Assembly: GCF_964204865.1 (NCBI RefSeq)
Contig: NC_135255.1
Location: 10,383,135-10,447,134, forward strand
Length of the DNA: 64,000 bases
Direction: 5' to 3'
DNA from: Styela clava
Taxonomy: Eukaryota > Chordata > Ascidiacea > Stolidobranchia > Styelidae
The first letter of the stretch is position 1; each line of letters starts with the position of its first letter. Below are positions 24,622 through 35,149 of the stretch, piece after piece. The translations under genes were made by a program, and so were the position numbers. The notes beneath the pieces are model-generated. The model worked only from the letters and a program-made list of their open reading frames with translations, was not told the origin of the DNA and did no database searches.

Positions 24622-27600
24622 ATGGTTTGTACTGATTTTTTACCTTATTTAATCGTGCTCATATGCATCTCCCATTTGGTATTTAATACAACAACATTCC
24701 CTTCAGTGTCTAATATTGTTAATGAATTTCGCAAACCTTTCGTATCGAGCCTAAAACATCGAGTAAAACTAACATTTAGTACGGCACAGTTTTCTTGATT
24801 TTAAGAATGTCCTTCGTTTCTCGAACCTTTTGCAGTATTGTGTAGTCGATGACACAAGGCTGTAGTTGAGTAGAGTAACAGCTTATCGTTTTGCTGTATT
24901 GATTGATGCTCTCACTAAATCAGACTTATGTCATACTTTCTTACTGGTTGCAAAAGCAAACTTTTTTTTAAAATTTACTCGCGCAGCTACAGTTATTAAT
25001 GCACTGGTCTGCATATTATAATTTGAATATTCCCCCTACATTCCATGAAAAATAGGGAATGGTCGCATAATTTATACCTAATGTCTTCATTTTTCATCAG
25101 CCAAAACCTCTAACTAGGGTGGCTTAGCCACTTTGCGGCCATCAACTTCATCTATTTAAAAATGGCGAAAAATTTAGCGAATTGCGGCGATATTACTCAC
25201 ACGTTATCGTCCACTTATCCCTTGTAGCTCTGCGAAATTACACTTAAATGCGGCCACAAACAACGAAGTTGCGACCGAAAACCCGGTCGAAGAAGAAAAT
25301 GCACCATTTTTTCATGTTCCCAACTACCTATTGTCCCTGTAGGAAAGCTTGAAAATCCATAGAAATATAAGCGATAAAAAGATGAAACTTGGCAGGTGGG
25401 TAGAGTTGTGTTTTTTTTAACCATCTTTAAAGTTTCGCGTTTCTACATTTAAAGGAGGGGGAATATGGGGGTGCTCATTTCCAATACGTCGATAATATCT
25501 TAGTTGACCAATTTGCGACCACCGTGTTTTTTCTGTTTGATTGCTGTGATGCGGTGCTTTGTTTATAATTTGACGAGTTTTGTTCGAAATAACAGTTTCC
25601 TTAAAATATATGATGGTCAGAAATGCAATTAGAAGCCCAATTTTTTCACGCATGAAATCTGTGGTCGTTCATTCGTGAATACGTCTTCCATGTGTCATAC
25701 TTGGGTGGCTTGTATAGCTTTAACCCCTTGTCGTAGAAAGTTGATTCGAAGTTTAGCGTGCAGAATAAGTGCCAATGCACTACGGTGAAAAAATTAATAG
25801 GATAGAAATATTGGTTTTTGTTTTATAGCGGTTTGAATGAAATCCTCTGCAGACTGGCTACACCACCCTACTTGAGCTTATTCAATGTACAGTTTGTTTT
25901 ATAAATGCTCACCTTTATTTAGCCAAAAGGACGCAAATCTCGTGGAAGGCGTGTCGCCCCGGCACCGCATCTAGCTAGAAAAGCTGCTGCAAAGAAAGTT
26001 ACAAATCCTTTATTCGAGAAGAGACCAAAGAACTTTTCAATAGGTAATGTTATAGCTGATGTCGCTTTTAAGAGTTTTTCCGTTCAATTCATTAAAACCA
26101 TGACAGTCTTGCTTACATTGTGAAACAAGGCAAAACATGCACAGTTTCACACTGTTTTCTACTGTTCTATTGCTTACAATTCATCTATTTCAAGCGGTTT
26201 TCAATTAGCAATACCTGACCTATCGTCTATTTTATATCAAGACCATTTTATATGTTTCAACCTCTAAAACCTCCTCGCTGCACCAACCACAGAAAGTTGA
26301 TTTTTTTCAAAGCTAACTTCGAATGTGGGCTAAAGTGCAGTCTTGCATCGTAAATAATAAGACATTTTCCTTACTGATAGTTGTACTTGATTTTTTTGCT
26401 CTTTAAATCAGAAGTTTCATCTGGAAATTTATGTGAAATCCAATTTTTATTTTATAGGTCAAGATATTCAGCCTAAAAGGGATCTTACAAGATTCGTAAG
26501 ATGGCCGAAGTACATCAGACTACAGCGCCAAAAAATTGTTCTGCAAAGAAGATTGAAAATTCCACCTGCGATCAATCAATTCTCTCAAGCTCTCGATAGA
26601 CAGACTGGTGAGTTATAAAAAAATCTTTTCTTAATGATGAACATATAGCCAAGGAGTATTTGGCTTTGTTTATCAAGATCGGTATTTCCAATGACAATTG
26701 CTTTTGTATACTCAAGAGCCGAAAGATTAGATAAGTAATGAGCTTTTCTGTACTCCCAACACCTGTAAAAAAAAAATTATTTCTACAACCGAAGTTATAG
26801 TTATCCGCCTCAATTGTTCATGTTAAGGTTTTTATTACCATATATTTTTCTTGTTTCTAATGTGTTTTTGTATTCACTCAGGTCTGTTTTATTAATAATG
26901 ATGTCCCTTGTACCCTCTTAATAATGGTGCAAGTTTTCATGGTGTATGCTAATTAGCATATACCATGAGTTGCTTTTTTGTTGGCCTGATTGCCTTTCTG
27001 GCATTTGGTAAAACAAATAGCAGCAATTTTCAATATTGAACACAGCAACAGCATTCTTCCGTCTGGCAAACAAGTACAGACCCGAAACAAAGCACGATAA
27101 GAAGGAACGTCTCAGGAAACGTGCAGAGGAAAGGTATCAAATAACTTAATAATTTGTTTAATTATTTTGTAGATTTATCTTTTCACTAGTATCGGGGGTA
27201 TTATTGATGTGGTGATGGTTCATGATTGAATTATATGATAATTTTGACATCATTGTTTACAGTTTACATAACCTGATAATTGCTTACAATCCTTTCAGTA
27301 CCCTTTTTGTCAATAAACTTTCAATATCTGTCGCAGTGTTTTTTTATACCAAAACCAAAATGTGATTATGGCATGTCATAAAGTGAACACGTGGGCTGTA
27401 GGTTTCACAATTATGTTTAATTTAAACTAAAGAAATTTGCATGTATATTATATTCTAAAAATGTACTTTCCAGAGCTGCAGGAAAGCCAGATACACCCAC
27501 TCGCCGTCCACATGTTGTGGCTAGTGGTGTGGCTACTGTAACAAACTTGATTGAAAGAAAGAAGGCTCAACTTGTTGTTATCGCACATGATGTGGAACCC

Positions 27601-29632
27601 ATTGAGGTATGGACACGTGGATTCAATAATCTGTTGATCCATTTGTGGCTTATCAAAAATTTCATTCTGGAATATGACTGGAAAATATTTTCACTAAAAA
27701 TAAATAGGTTTATTGTGGAGGAAAATCCCTTTTTTATTTAATTTACGTATTCTATGGTATTTAGGAGGAAAACGATATTTTGACAAAGATCTAATAGATT
27801 CAAATATCTGGCTTAGCACAGGAATAGTCCAAGTTTGTAAGATCATTGCACCCCCCTTTTTTGCACAAATCACATGCGTTTTTGGGATTCAAAAGTTTCA
27901 GAATGCATTGTTAATAAGCTCAGTCAAGAGTACTCGCTATTTTACAATCGTGAAATGTGTTTTATTGTACTGATAACTTGTTTTGTTTCAGATTGTCATT
28001 TTCCTGCCCGCTCTCTGCCGTAAGATGAATGTTCCATATTGCATTGTGAAGGGGAAAGCAAGACTCGGACGGTTGGTTCATCGTAAAACATGCACTTGTG
28101 TCGCTATCACAGATGTTAACAAGTAAAATAATATTTGGAATAACTTCCGTTTTGTGGCGCTATTATTTAGATATGTGAGCAAGCCTTATAATCATGAACT
28201 AATTCGTCTGTGTTCAATATTCGATTGCATTCTTCATCATCGGTGACGTCCCGTGCAAGGATAGTAGAATATTCCTTGTTGGGCTATTGGGATGTTGCTA
28301 TCATGGATGTCCATATTCCAGTTGTTTGTAGCATAGCATTCAATTTCGCAAATAAAAGTTGATAGCGAATTTTGCTTGTATATTCCCGAGTAAAATGTAA
28401 CAGCCTCAATTAGTCTGAATCAATCATTTGAAATGCTAAAAGTAGATTACTTTTGAAACAATTCTGTTCTGATACCTACTTTTGTGTGTCTATGGTTTAA
28501 ATTAAGCTCCCATCATCCATCCATTAGCATTTACAACAAAAACAATCTCACAAACCTTGTTTAGTGAAGTTTGTCCAAGTATTACTTTAATATATATTTC
28601 TTCGTAAAGGCAATTTCAGCAAAATGCTGTTGTGGCGACACTCTCATATTCTCAGTCCAGTGATGACAGAAATATTTGCTAGCAGAATATTTCATGTTGA
28701 TTCCCCACCAAGATCTCTGAGGACTGATAGAATATGGTCTGATGTTCATGTACAACATGTTGTTTAGTAGCGAATCGTTTTGAAATTGAGGTGAATGTAT
28801 TATCCTGGCCACTATGTGAATGCCTGTTAACCGTACGTTGTAAAATACATACACCATCTGAATGGAACTTTTTTTCTTTACAGCGAGGACAAATCTGGAT
28901 TGAGTAAGCTCATCGATACAGTGAGGACCAACTACAACGATCGTTTCGAAGAGGTCAGTATTAGGGTTATTATAAAGAATTTCATGCAGTTGAACTATAT
29001 CTTAACGCCTAGATTGCCACAGGGTATTCTTGTCATCATCAGTAGTGTGTAGGAGTTAAGTTAGAACAGTAAAATACATCTGAGAAAACATGAATTGCCA
29101 ATTTGGCATACTGTATGTCCAGTACGGAGTATTTTTGGTGGAATATTATGGATTTATGACCTAAAGCAAAACATGAGATTTTCTATTTGTACCTTCAGCC
29201 AGCTATGATGAAAGAATTTCTTCAGCTGAGTTTAAGTTGAATGAAACCTATTGACACTTTCTGAGCTTGATATCTTACTCTGATCCGCTTTTAATCTAAA
29301 TTCAAGAGCGTTGTTTCATTCAAGTTTTTGATTTTGTGAACATCTATACAACTAAATATTTTTTGCTTTTAACTAATTCCTCCGATTAACCACATTCGAA
29401 ACAGATTGCGGTTCTGATTTCTCCATTTTAAAAACCTATCACAACTGAGTGAACGAAACAAGTACCTTACAGCGGTTGTATTGTTCTGGTCTATATTTTT
29501 TCCAAAAATTTTTTCCATTTTTAGATCCGAAAACACTGGGGTGGTCAAGTTATGGGCAGCAAATCAATGGCTGCTATTGCAAAGCAAGAAAAAGTTCGTG
29601 CGCGTGAAATGGCGAACAAGGCTCAACTCTAA
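24622..29632 (+). CDS. RPL7A: Ribosomal protein eL8 (RPL7A), eight exons
   Basis: Exons: 24622-24624 (ATG only), 25923-26043, 26458-26607, 27046-27133, 27474-27606, 27992-28122, 28884-28953 and 29525-29632. All introns are GT-AG with matching phases, giving 267 aa against 266 in human. Family landmarks include [25 protein letters not shown], the L7Ae RNA-binding core ([37 protein letters not shown]) and IRKHWGG near the C-terminus. The product is a large-subunit ribosomal protein that binds rRNA through the L7Ae fold. A first exon holding only the start codon also occurs in the human gene. Introns 6 and 7 carry C/D snoRNAs, as expected for this host gene. Regulation is probably through the TOP leader. 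No canonical AATAAA was seen soon after the stop. Confidence 0.97.
25117..25868. mobile_element. TA-flanked element in RPL7A intron 1, 752 bp
   Basis: The left end GGGTGGCTTAGCCACTTTGC and right end (reverse complement) GGGTGGTGTAGCCAGTCTGC are imperfect inverted repeats, each flanked by TA (25115-25116 and 25869-25870). A TA duplication fits the Tc1/mariner/pogo superfamily. No transposase frame is visible. It makes up more than half of intron 1. Confidence 0.55.
26907..26966 (+). other. Two adjacent hairpins in RPL7A intron 3
   Basis: Hairpin 1 pairs CTTGTACC (26907-26914) with GGTGCAAG (26926-26933): eight pairs, one of them G-U. Hairpin 2 pairs ATGGTGTATGCT (26939-26950) with AGCATATACCAT (26955-26966): twelve pairs, one of them G-U, around an AATT loop. 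It can extend by three more pairs. A C-box-like ATGATGT and a later CTGA flank them, but guide regions are not convincing. The function is unknown. Confidence 0.6.
28653..28726 (+). ncRNA. SNORD24: C/D box snoRNA U24 in RPL7A intron 6
   Basis: A perfect six-base terminal stem, CAGTCC (28653-28658) with GGACTG (28721-28726), encloses box C GTGATGA (28660-28666) and box D CTGA (28717-28720). Upstream of box D, CCACCAAGATCT is complementary to 28S rRNA AGATCTTGGTGG. In the 5' half, AATATTTGCTA is complementary to the nearby 28S TAGCAAATATT. This double match to one 28S segment is the signature of U24, which guides 2'-O-methylation there. In vertebrates U24 also sits in an RPL7A intron. The D' box is degenerate. 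It should be processed from the spliced intron. Confidence 0.95.
29201..29268 (+). ncRNA. C/D box snoRNA in RPL7A intron 7, U36-like
   Basis: Box C ATGATGA (29205-29211), D' CTGA (29226-29229), a C'-like TGAATGA (29238-29244) and box D CTGA (29261-29264) are closed by a short AGCT/AGCT stem. The D' guide GAATTTCTTCA is complementary to 28S TGAAGAAATTC, the segment preceding the conserved GCGCGGGTAAAC region. Vertebrate RPL7A introns carry U36-family snoRNAs, and one member targets 28S in this area. Assignment to U36 is therefore likely but rests on memory of the target and host. No target was recognised for the D guide. The terminal stem is short. Confidence 0.75.
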
Positions 29633-29769
29633 TATGTCTATACATTGTATTTTCAAATACAAATTTGAGTATTTGCCTGCATTGAAGTTTTATTCTGTTT
29701 CAGAATTTGGAGTGGGGGCAGTAAGTTCACGGAGTTCCAAGTCATGTGAAGTGTGAATGCTGTCCTGAG

Positions 29770-29951
29770 GGTACTCTTGTAGTATGTGTACCGGGTTAAG
29801 GCCATAATCTTATTCAGGTCTTCCTTATTTTAGGACTGTGTGTTAGCCAAGTAAATATACCCATAGATTTCAGTCTTTTTACACAGCGTTATGAAAAATG
29901 GGCAAACAAATTCAGTTACTCCCTTATTGGTACACATACTTCTGGGGCGCC
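29770..29951. mobile_element. Decayed relative of the 17.6-kb MITE
   Basis: It begins GGTACTCTTGTAGTATGTG and ends with inverted GGTACACATACTTCTGGGG then CGCC. It shares GGCCATAAT and CCTTATTTTAG with the element at 17603, so it is the same family in a shorter, more diverged form. The flanking 8-mers GTCCTGAG and GTGATGGG agree at 5 of 8 positions. It sits about 140 bp after the RPL7A stop. Confidence 0.7.
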
Positions 29952-31086
29952 GTGATGGGCATTCGCTGTTAATGCTTAACTGTGTGCTCTTTGGCATGTG
30001 ATCTATTGGCTTTAGGTGTCTCCACGCCTCCAGCAAAGAGCGTTTCTGGCTACGCCGCAGATGTCACGTGTTTATTTTTTGTTATCAGAGCGTAATAGTT
30101 CGATATCGACATTGCCGCTTGCTGCGCTCGTTCGTGTTTTTGCTGAATTTATTCGGATGCCAATTTAAAGTACTTTTTATATATATGTTCCAAAGAAAGA
30201 ATATACTCTGGATTTCCCTGTACCTGTGTAACGATTTTGTTACACAAAAGTGTACATATGATATATGAATCCTTTTGGCAACACTTTTTAGTGAAATTAG
30301 GAGTTGCTTTAACTTCATCGCGTTTTCCCTTCCGACCTGATCAGCTGAGGCGGTATCGATTCGCGCGGGACCTTCGTATCCGTATGTTTGAGCATTGCTC
30401 TCTCACTTCTGAACAAACGTAATTGTTTCAGTAATTTCATGTTTTGATTTGGTTGAAAGTAATTTACTTTTCATAAATTTGTTTACTATTTACCAGCATA
30501 ACAAGTTGCCACTGAATAGGTAAACTACGAGCGTCGTCGAATAAGGATAAAGAAAATTATTGTATTAAATTGTTGTTGATAGGCCAATATACTCACTTGC
30601 GTTCAAAGATAAGCGGAAGCATGTGGCTGGACAAATTTTTCGACATATTTCCATGGAACGTCGAACAATCAGTCCACGAGGAACAGATGGGCGACTTGTC
30701 ACGAAGTGCTTGACATCTTTGTGTTTCCAAAAACTGAATAACGAGTCTAAAAAGATACATTTATACGTTAATATTCTACGCCAGGTTTGCGTGACTAACG
30801 CGAGTAAACTCGCGATGTTTTGATCACTTTTGGGTTTTCTCCGACTGCGGCACGCGAGACCACACAATTTTTTTGCGGCCTTTCAACCTTGGACCCCCTG
30901 CCTTAGCTCAGGCCTAACTAAGGCCGTTTCATTTTGAAGTGCCAAAGATTGGGGATTAAATTGAAAATCGTACCATCATATTGTGAATGAATCTAACGCC
31001 TAAAGTCGCTTCATCTGAGAACCACGCTCCAGATAGTCGCAACTCTCTGAAAAAAATAATAGCTTATAAAACAGGTTAATCAATAG
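29952..31086. other. Gene-free spacer
   Basis: No recognisable gene. A 100-aa minus-strand frame at 30565-30867 has no familiar motif. Near 30884-30900 the sequence TTGGACCCCCTG resembles a hAT-type 3' end, but no partner was found. Confidence 0.4.
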
Positions 31087-32334
31087 CACATGCTTCCATC
31101 TTCAAGCAATTGACGCAGTGGTTGTGATGATAAGCAATTTTGAACAGCAGCAATTATTTAGCGAAACAATTCAATTCATCATATATATTCACTTCATGTA
31201 CAAAATTAGTATGTGTGGAATTTATACCACAACATTATGGGAAGTACCTTTGACTATTTAATGTAATAATGTGGCAAGTGTTGTAAATCATCTAGATACC
31301 TTTAGCCATGCGTAAACGGAATTAACAAAGGTAGAATTTTCCAGTGCAGCAGTTCGAAATTTGTTGTGACAACAACATTCTGTATATATTATATAACATT
31401 TAAAAAATGCAAGCATATTTTATTTCAGTTTAATTTACAAATTGGCTCAAGATTTCAATCCAAGCCCGCAAAAACAATGCTGATCAAATATCATGTTCTA
31501 TAACGAAGCTGATCATTGATATGTATGCATATATATTTGTCTTCTGATTTATTCTTAAACGTTAAATCCTTAGCTATCTACTACTCTACTACTGCTGATT
31601 CGTCAAACTATTAAAAGTTTCTCTCCATATAAGAAGCAAATAAACCATATCGAGTTGTACTTGAGTGCATGGCTCATTAACTGCTCGTTCATGCTCCAAA
31701 GAAAGCAACAACAATCCGAGGCGTTTTGTCGTCGTTACCTAATGCTGAAAAAGCTGATGCTGTTACATTCAAGTTTATAGAATATTTACGATTTGGTACC
31801 TCTTTGCATACATATTACTTCTGATTGCTGCAACTCAGTTTTCATTCTGAAGAAATATATATATATACCACATATATCGCAACCATGTTGCAAAAAGTGA
31901 TGATGATTTGATTTTGAAGCTAAACGGTTTTGGCACTAGTTTGTATTCTGCAGTCCATAATTTTGGCAAAAATTAATTATTTCTCCCTAATTTCGAAACT
32001 GGATATAAACAACGTTTATCGATTCTTCACGCCAAATGCTCAAAAACTATCTAATTTTCTAACGTGAATATACATAGCACATGCAGCAATTTTGTTATGA
32101 AATCAGTTCTCAATATATATCAACCAGGATTGTTGTTTTCAATCAAATGTTCTTCAAGTATTTTTACTTCATTTGATACATTTGTGAGGGCCTGAACAAT
32201 ATATGGTATCGATGAATTCCTTTGCAATTTTAAAAAATTTCAAGACTTTATGGATACAAGGTTTGTTGAATAGGATTGTGTTATTAATTAGCTTTTTTAA
32301 TTAGCTCTCTTAGCGCATTCCAGCTGCGCAAAGT

Positions 32335-33513
32335 TTATGCTGTTTCACTCTTCTCGATGGGTATTTCGGAAAGAAGAATGGTTGTTCCACAAACAATAAA
32401 TTCAGCGTCTATTATAGGAAACTCCCAAACGGTAGCTTCAGATTCCGTTGTATTCAATTCCAAATCCCCGTCATCTTGTGGACCATGAATGTATTTGCTG
32501 TTGTCAGTGCACTGGATTGTAACTCCTGATCCCGATGAAGTATGTTTGAATTTTCTGTTTCGACACAAAAATACTGGTTACTTCGTTTGCTATTATAAAA
32601 AATATAGTTACTAGCCACAACAATTATAAAAGTCTTACGCCGCATTGCTGGAATCTCCAAAAACTAGTTCTTTAGTGATGTGACAATTGCCGGACGAAAA
32701 TTGAAATATGTGGCCGGTACTGGGTGTGATTGTCCAATACTGTGTCGCACTGGTCTGTACTTGTTGAACAGGATAGTTATTGACAGGACCAGAAGATAAC
32801 CATTTCTTCGATTCGGTACCATGTTTTATTTGTGCGCTATACGATGACGCCAATCTGAAAAAGAAAACATAGGATTGGATTGATTAGTATCGAAGACTTT
32901 CGGATTCAGCCCGAAACAACTTTCTTCCACCAGCTTGCAGTAACATAGTGAAATTGCTGTAAAACAAAAAACAATTCTATGCAAATTATCTCCATGTAAA
33001 AACTACATTTAAAAAATCGAATCGTTTTGAAAATTGGTGATCGTTTTAAATGTGAAAATGCAGTCATTAGTGTTACTTTTGTATTTATTTACAAAACTCA
33101 TATAGGTAAATGAATAATATTCTGTTTTTCTATCACAGAACAACGAATATTTACATTCTCTTTTCGCTTTGCTTTTCCATCGGGTATTCCATTGTGACTT
33201 CATTATTGCTTTCATTCATGTTGTAGGTTACATAGAGTAATCCATCTGCAGAAGGCGAGGCAAATGTCCAAATCGGCTCCTTTTGTGAAGATGTTCGATC
33301 TATTTTCCAAAAATGATTTTTAATTGAATCATTCTTGACTCTAATATGACCATGTTTTTTTACAAATTTATCTCGGATCCATTTGTTGTAGTTTTTGTCG
33401 CTAATCTCGAATCCTGATTGTTCCTCGCTTTCACTGCAGCCTTGATCATTTCCTTTGTTAGAAGTCACGGATTTGTTAGTTATCCTGCCTAATCTCTTGC
33501 TGAACCATTCCAT
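32335..33513 (-). pseudogene. Repeat-protein family copy 1, exon 2 truncated
   Basis: Exon 1 is 33513-33155 (119 codons, starting MEWFSKRLGR). Exon 2 starts at 32956, but its 3' half is deleted and fused to the end of intron 2, reaching TAA at 32886-32884. Exons 3 (32854-32639) and 4 (32554-32335) are intact with good splice sites. As it stands, exons 1-2 would give about 143 aa. The family protein, pieced together from exon logic, has repeats of the form (K/R)(Y/W)(L/I), then a Gly and spaced hydrophobics, ending W-x-(I/M). This resembles the repeats of fascin-type beta-trefoils, though no homologue was recognised. No signal peptide is evident. Exons 3 and 4 are well preserved, so the damage may be recent or the 3' exons may be used otherwise. 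Confidence 0.65.
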
Positions 33514-33618
33514 GATTATTTTAAATTGACTACTTCAAACAGAAAATATCTACTTGAAAAAAAAAGTAATACTTTTGTTAATACTTAATAATATTACCGT
33601 TCATGGAAATAACGACTG

Positions 33619-33626
33619 TATATATA
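33619..33626 (-). promoter_or_regulatory. TATA-like box upstream of copy 1
   Basis: TATATATA on the minus strand about 110 bases before the ATG of copy 1. It is preserved at the same place in copy 3, which suggests the promoter was part of the duplicated block. Confidence 0.45.
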
Positions 33627-34029
33627 AAATAGGTGAATTGAATTTGATTCAAAAATTACAGTTTTGAAATTTTACTTTGAGAGTCTCTTATCCAATTATC
33701 CAACCGAGGAAAAAAATTCAATACATGTTCTAAAAATTCAAAACTCTTATCGTCAAGTGTTTACGAAAAATGAAGTGAATGGGTATAATTGAGGTATATC
33801 TTAACTTCATGGAAAGTACCACCGACTATGCAATATAATAACGTGTTATATTACCTATTGTAAAAATACCTTCAGTCATGCGTAAATAGAATGAACAAAC
33901 GTTAGAATAAATTAGCGCTGTCATGGATAACTCTGGGATTGATTATCGTTGTGGCAAAAACTTGCTGAGTACAATAATTACATTTACGAATGGCAAGAAT
34001 GTAAAGTTTAAGTTTACAAATAACCTGAT

Positions 34030-34329
34030 CTGTTCCGACACAAAAATACTGGTTACTTTGTTTGCTATTGTATATAATATAGTCACTAACCAAAACAATT
34101 ATAAATATCTTACGCCGCATTGCTGGAATCTCTAAACACTAATATTTAGTTATGTGACATCTGCCGGACGGAAATTGAAAAAATGTGGTTGGTACTGGGT
34201 GTGACAAACCAATTCTGTGTTGCCCTGGTTTCTACTTGTTGAACAGAATAGTTATTGGCAGGATCAGAAGATAACCATTTCTTGGATTCGGTACCATGTT
34301 TTATTTGTGCGCTATACAAAGACGGAAAA
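34030..34329 (-). pseudogene. Repeat-protein family relic (exon 3 and intron 3 only)
   Basis: Exon 3 is recognisable (YSAQIKHGTESKKWLSSDP) but has one extra T in the run at the HIFQFSSG position, which shifts the frame. Intron 3 and its acceptor CAG are present, but exon 4 sequence is absent and unrelated DNA follows. The intron upstream of exon 3 matches copy 2 better than copy 1. It lies 0.5 kb upstream of copy 1 in the same orientation. Confidence 0.75.
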
Positions 34330-35147
34330 CTGAAAAGAAACATAAGACTTTATCACATGAATCCACCGATATTGATAAATGATTGTCCGAGTGGATCTAC
34401 AAACTTATGATGCAAGGATGATGTGGCAAGACTATTCTAAGCTATTTAATCATCTTGCTACAGACTAAATCAAATGTATTTGTGTCACATTTTGTCACTT
34501 TCCACAAATTAAATAAAATTTTTAAGTTGTAGAAATGTTCAGTCGCAGAAATTGAATGGCATTGATATTTCAATCGTTGACTATATTCTGCATGTGCTTG
34601 TTATTTATTTTTTGGACACTCATTTTTTATAAAAAAGTACAACAGAAAATATCATGTCCTTATGTGGGTCGCGCGCAATCAGGTAGTTTGTACCCCATAA
34701 AGATCCACAGCCACAGGTATGGCATCGGGTAACACGAAAAACAGAACCCATAATTTTTGTTAATTACCTCTACTACGAAAATAAAAAAATAACTTTTCAA
34801 GGTTTTAAGAAAACTAGGACGCTTTGCACAAACGTTATGTTTTTTTTAGTTTATGTTCTAAATGAAATTGGCGTAGAATACAAATTTGCATATGTTGCGT
34901 GGAACTGTGAAACACTTACTTACTTTTTGCTGAAGCGCACTTTTTGCTTGTATGACATGTTTACTGGGACACAGTACCTCTGTCGGAAGCCTTATGGCTA
35001 GCTTCTGATGGCTCTCGTATACAATCTCTAATAATTATTTATCACTATTAAGATATTTTAGTTATATAATTCTGCAAAATTATACGATACTCACCGCCAA
35101 TAATAGTAGTGCCATAAATAAATTACCCGATTTTTTCAAATATATAT
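34330..35147. other. Spacer before the pogo-like element
   Basis: The first about 135 bases are intron 2 sequence of the relic. The rest has no recognised feature. Confidence 0.45.
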
Positions 35148-35149
35148 TA

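Larger units (their letters stand above)
31087..33836 (-). repeat. Left arm of a 3-kb inverted segmental duplication
   Basis: This block matches the reverse complement of 54394-58866 along its length, from the promoter region (TATA, GTCGTTATT leader) through the gene and several hundred bases of 3' flank. Correcting the right arm for its 1.38-kb insertion, it is about 3.09 kb against 2.75 kb here. Most of the difference is explained by a deletion inside exon 2 and intron 2 of this copy. Confidence 0.85.

Noticed and set aside
26630-26700. Perfect box C (ATGATGA) in RPL7A intron 3
   Set aside because: No CTGA box D within about 80 bases and no terminal stem.
27203-27276. Possible C/D snoRNA in RPL7A intron 4
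   Set aside because: A CTGA and a four-base stem exist, but the C box (TTGATGT or GTGATGG) deviates and no guide matches an rRNA segment that I recognise.
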